Origin: Blastobasis lacticolella
Lineage: Eukaryota; Arthropoda; Insecta; Lepidoptera; Blastobasidae
DNA length: 64,000 bases
NCBI GenBank assembly: GCA_905147135.1
Contig: LR990041.1
Location: 12,337,907 to 12,401,906 of the forward strand
Direction: 5' to 3'
Shown: piece after piece, positions 63,459 to 64,000 of the stretch
Numbering within the stretch: the first letter of the stretch is position 1
Layout: each line of letters begins with the position of its first letter
Made by a program: the position numbers and the translations under genes
The notes under the pieces: model-generated
What the model was told of the DNA's origin: nothing
The model's database searches: none
What the model saw: the letters and a program-made list of their open reading frames with translations, nothing else

Positions 63459-64000
63459 TAGTGGTAGAGCTACCCCACCCCTTACCCACGATTTAAGAAG
63501 TGACTGACCAGTTGAACGAAACCATAAATTTTATTAAGGAGAAAGAGAGAAACGAAATTAACGCTTCTAGTCATAAATTAATTACCCGTAATATTGTAAA
63601 GGATATGTCCAATGATGGCTTTCATTAGTTTAAAAAGTGTGTAGTACAAATTGATTCTGAATATGATCGGCCTTATTTTAAAGTAAAGTGTCTGAATTCT
63701 GATCGATCCGAATCTTCGACTTAACAGTTCGCTGCTTGTTCCGTCTTCATCGAAGAATATAATTAATTAAAATTTGATACCGGATATTATCTTTGAGAGA
63801 AATCTTCTGTAGTATTACAGAACAAGTACAAAACTGACTACAAGAAATTTATTACAATTTGATTACAGAAACCGGTAATAGGTAATTTCCTAATATTTTT
63901 GAATTTTATATAATGTAATTATCCTAAATGGAGGATATGGGCCCCACCACCATCTCAGTGCCCGCCCTGCTGCCAGACGGACGAGGCTCTGTCGAAACTG
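63459..64000. other. No gene seen; window end
   Basis: AT-rich up to about 63930. The last 70 bp turn GC-rich (GGGCCCCACCACCATCTCAG, GCCCGCCCTGCTGCCAGACG) and may be the edge of an element or gene continuing outside the window. Confidence 0.35.

Overview
This 64 kb window looks like intergenic or intronic DNA from a moth or butterfly. The evidence is an AT-rich background, 3' ends of LINEs and SINEs in forms I know from lepidopteran genomes, Helitron ends reading GTCGCGGGCAANAGCTAGT, an interstitial run of the insect telomere unit TTAGG, and mariner, piggyBac-like and RTE relics. I found no host protein-coding gene, real tRNA or rRNA gene, CRISPR array or bacterial feature. Every coding region I can recognise belongs to a transposable element (TE).

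Layout. 1-8.8 kb: scattered SINE, LINE and Helitron scraps, a GC-rich MITE, and an RT fragment on the minus strand (8380-8802). 9.3-10.2 kb: two neighbouring hairpins, a TAGGG minisatellite and a LINE 3' end. 11.4-16.5 kb: a dense nested graveyard. It holds a pair of near-identical inverted repeats around a 104-bp tandem array, then a SINE split by a palindromic element that carries a piggyBac-like relic, itself split by a second palindromic MITE, then a mariner split by another MITE. 16.8-17.6 kb: LINE copy A. 17.7-41 kb: mostly relic LINE tails, one tRNA-derived SINE with a clean 15-bp target duplication, Helitron ends and several MITEs, with TE-poor CpG-rich islands between them. 41.5-44.65 kb: the best-preserved element, an almost full-length RTE with endonuclease and reverse transcriptase, an 11-bp target duplication and a single frameshift. 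45-60 kb: TE-poor stretches, a hAT-like MITE, a second GC-rich MITE, a Helitron with internal repeats and a 26-bp hairpin. 60.6-62.6 kb: LINE copy B. 63.3 kb: a small foldback MITE.

How the parts relate. The RTE at 41.5-44.65 kb is a plausible source of machinery for a family of about 200-bp non-autonomous elements seen six times here, which resemble both ends of the RTE. The two palindromic MITEs at 12.9-14.35 kb belong to one family that inserted into its own relative. LINE copies A and B are one family with different internal deletions. The MITEs carry no transposase and would depend on enzymes encoded elsewhere. Family names are given only as far as visible motifs allow, and element ends are approximate unless a target duplication is stated.
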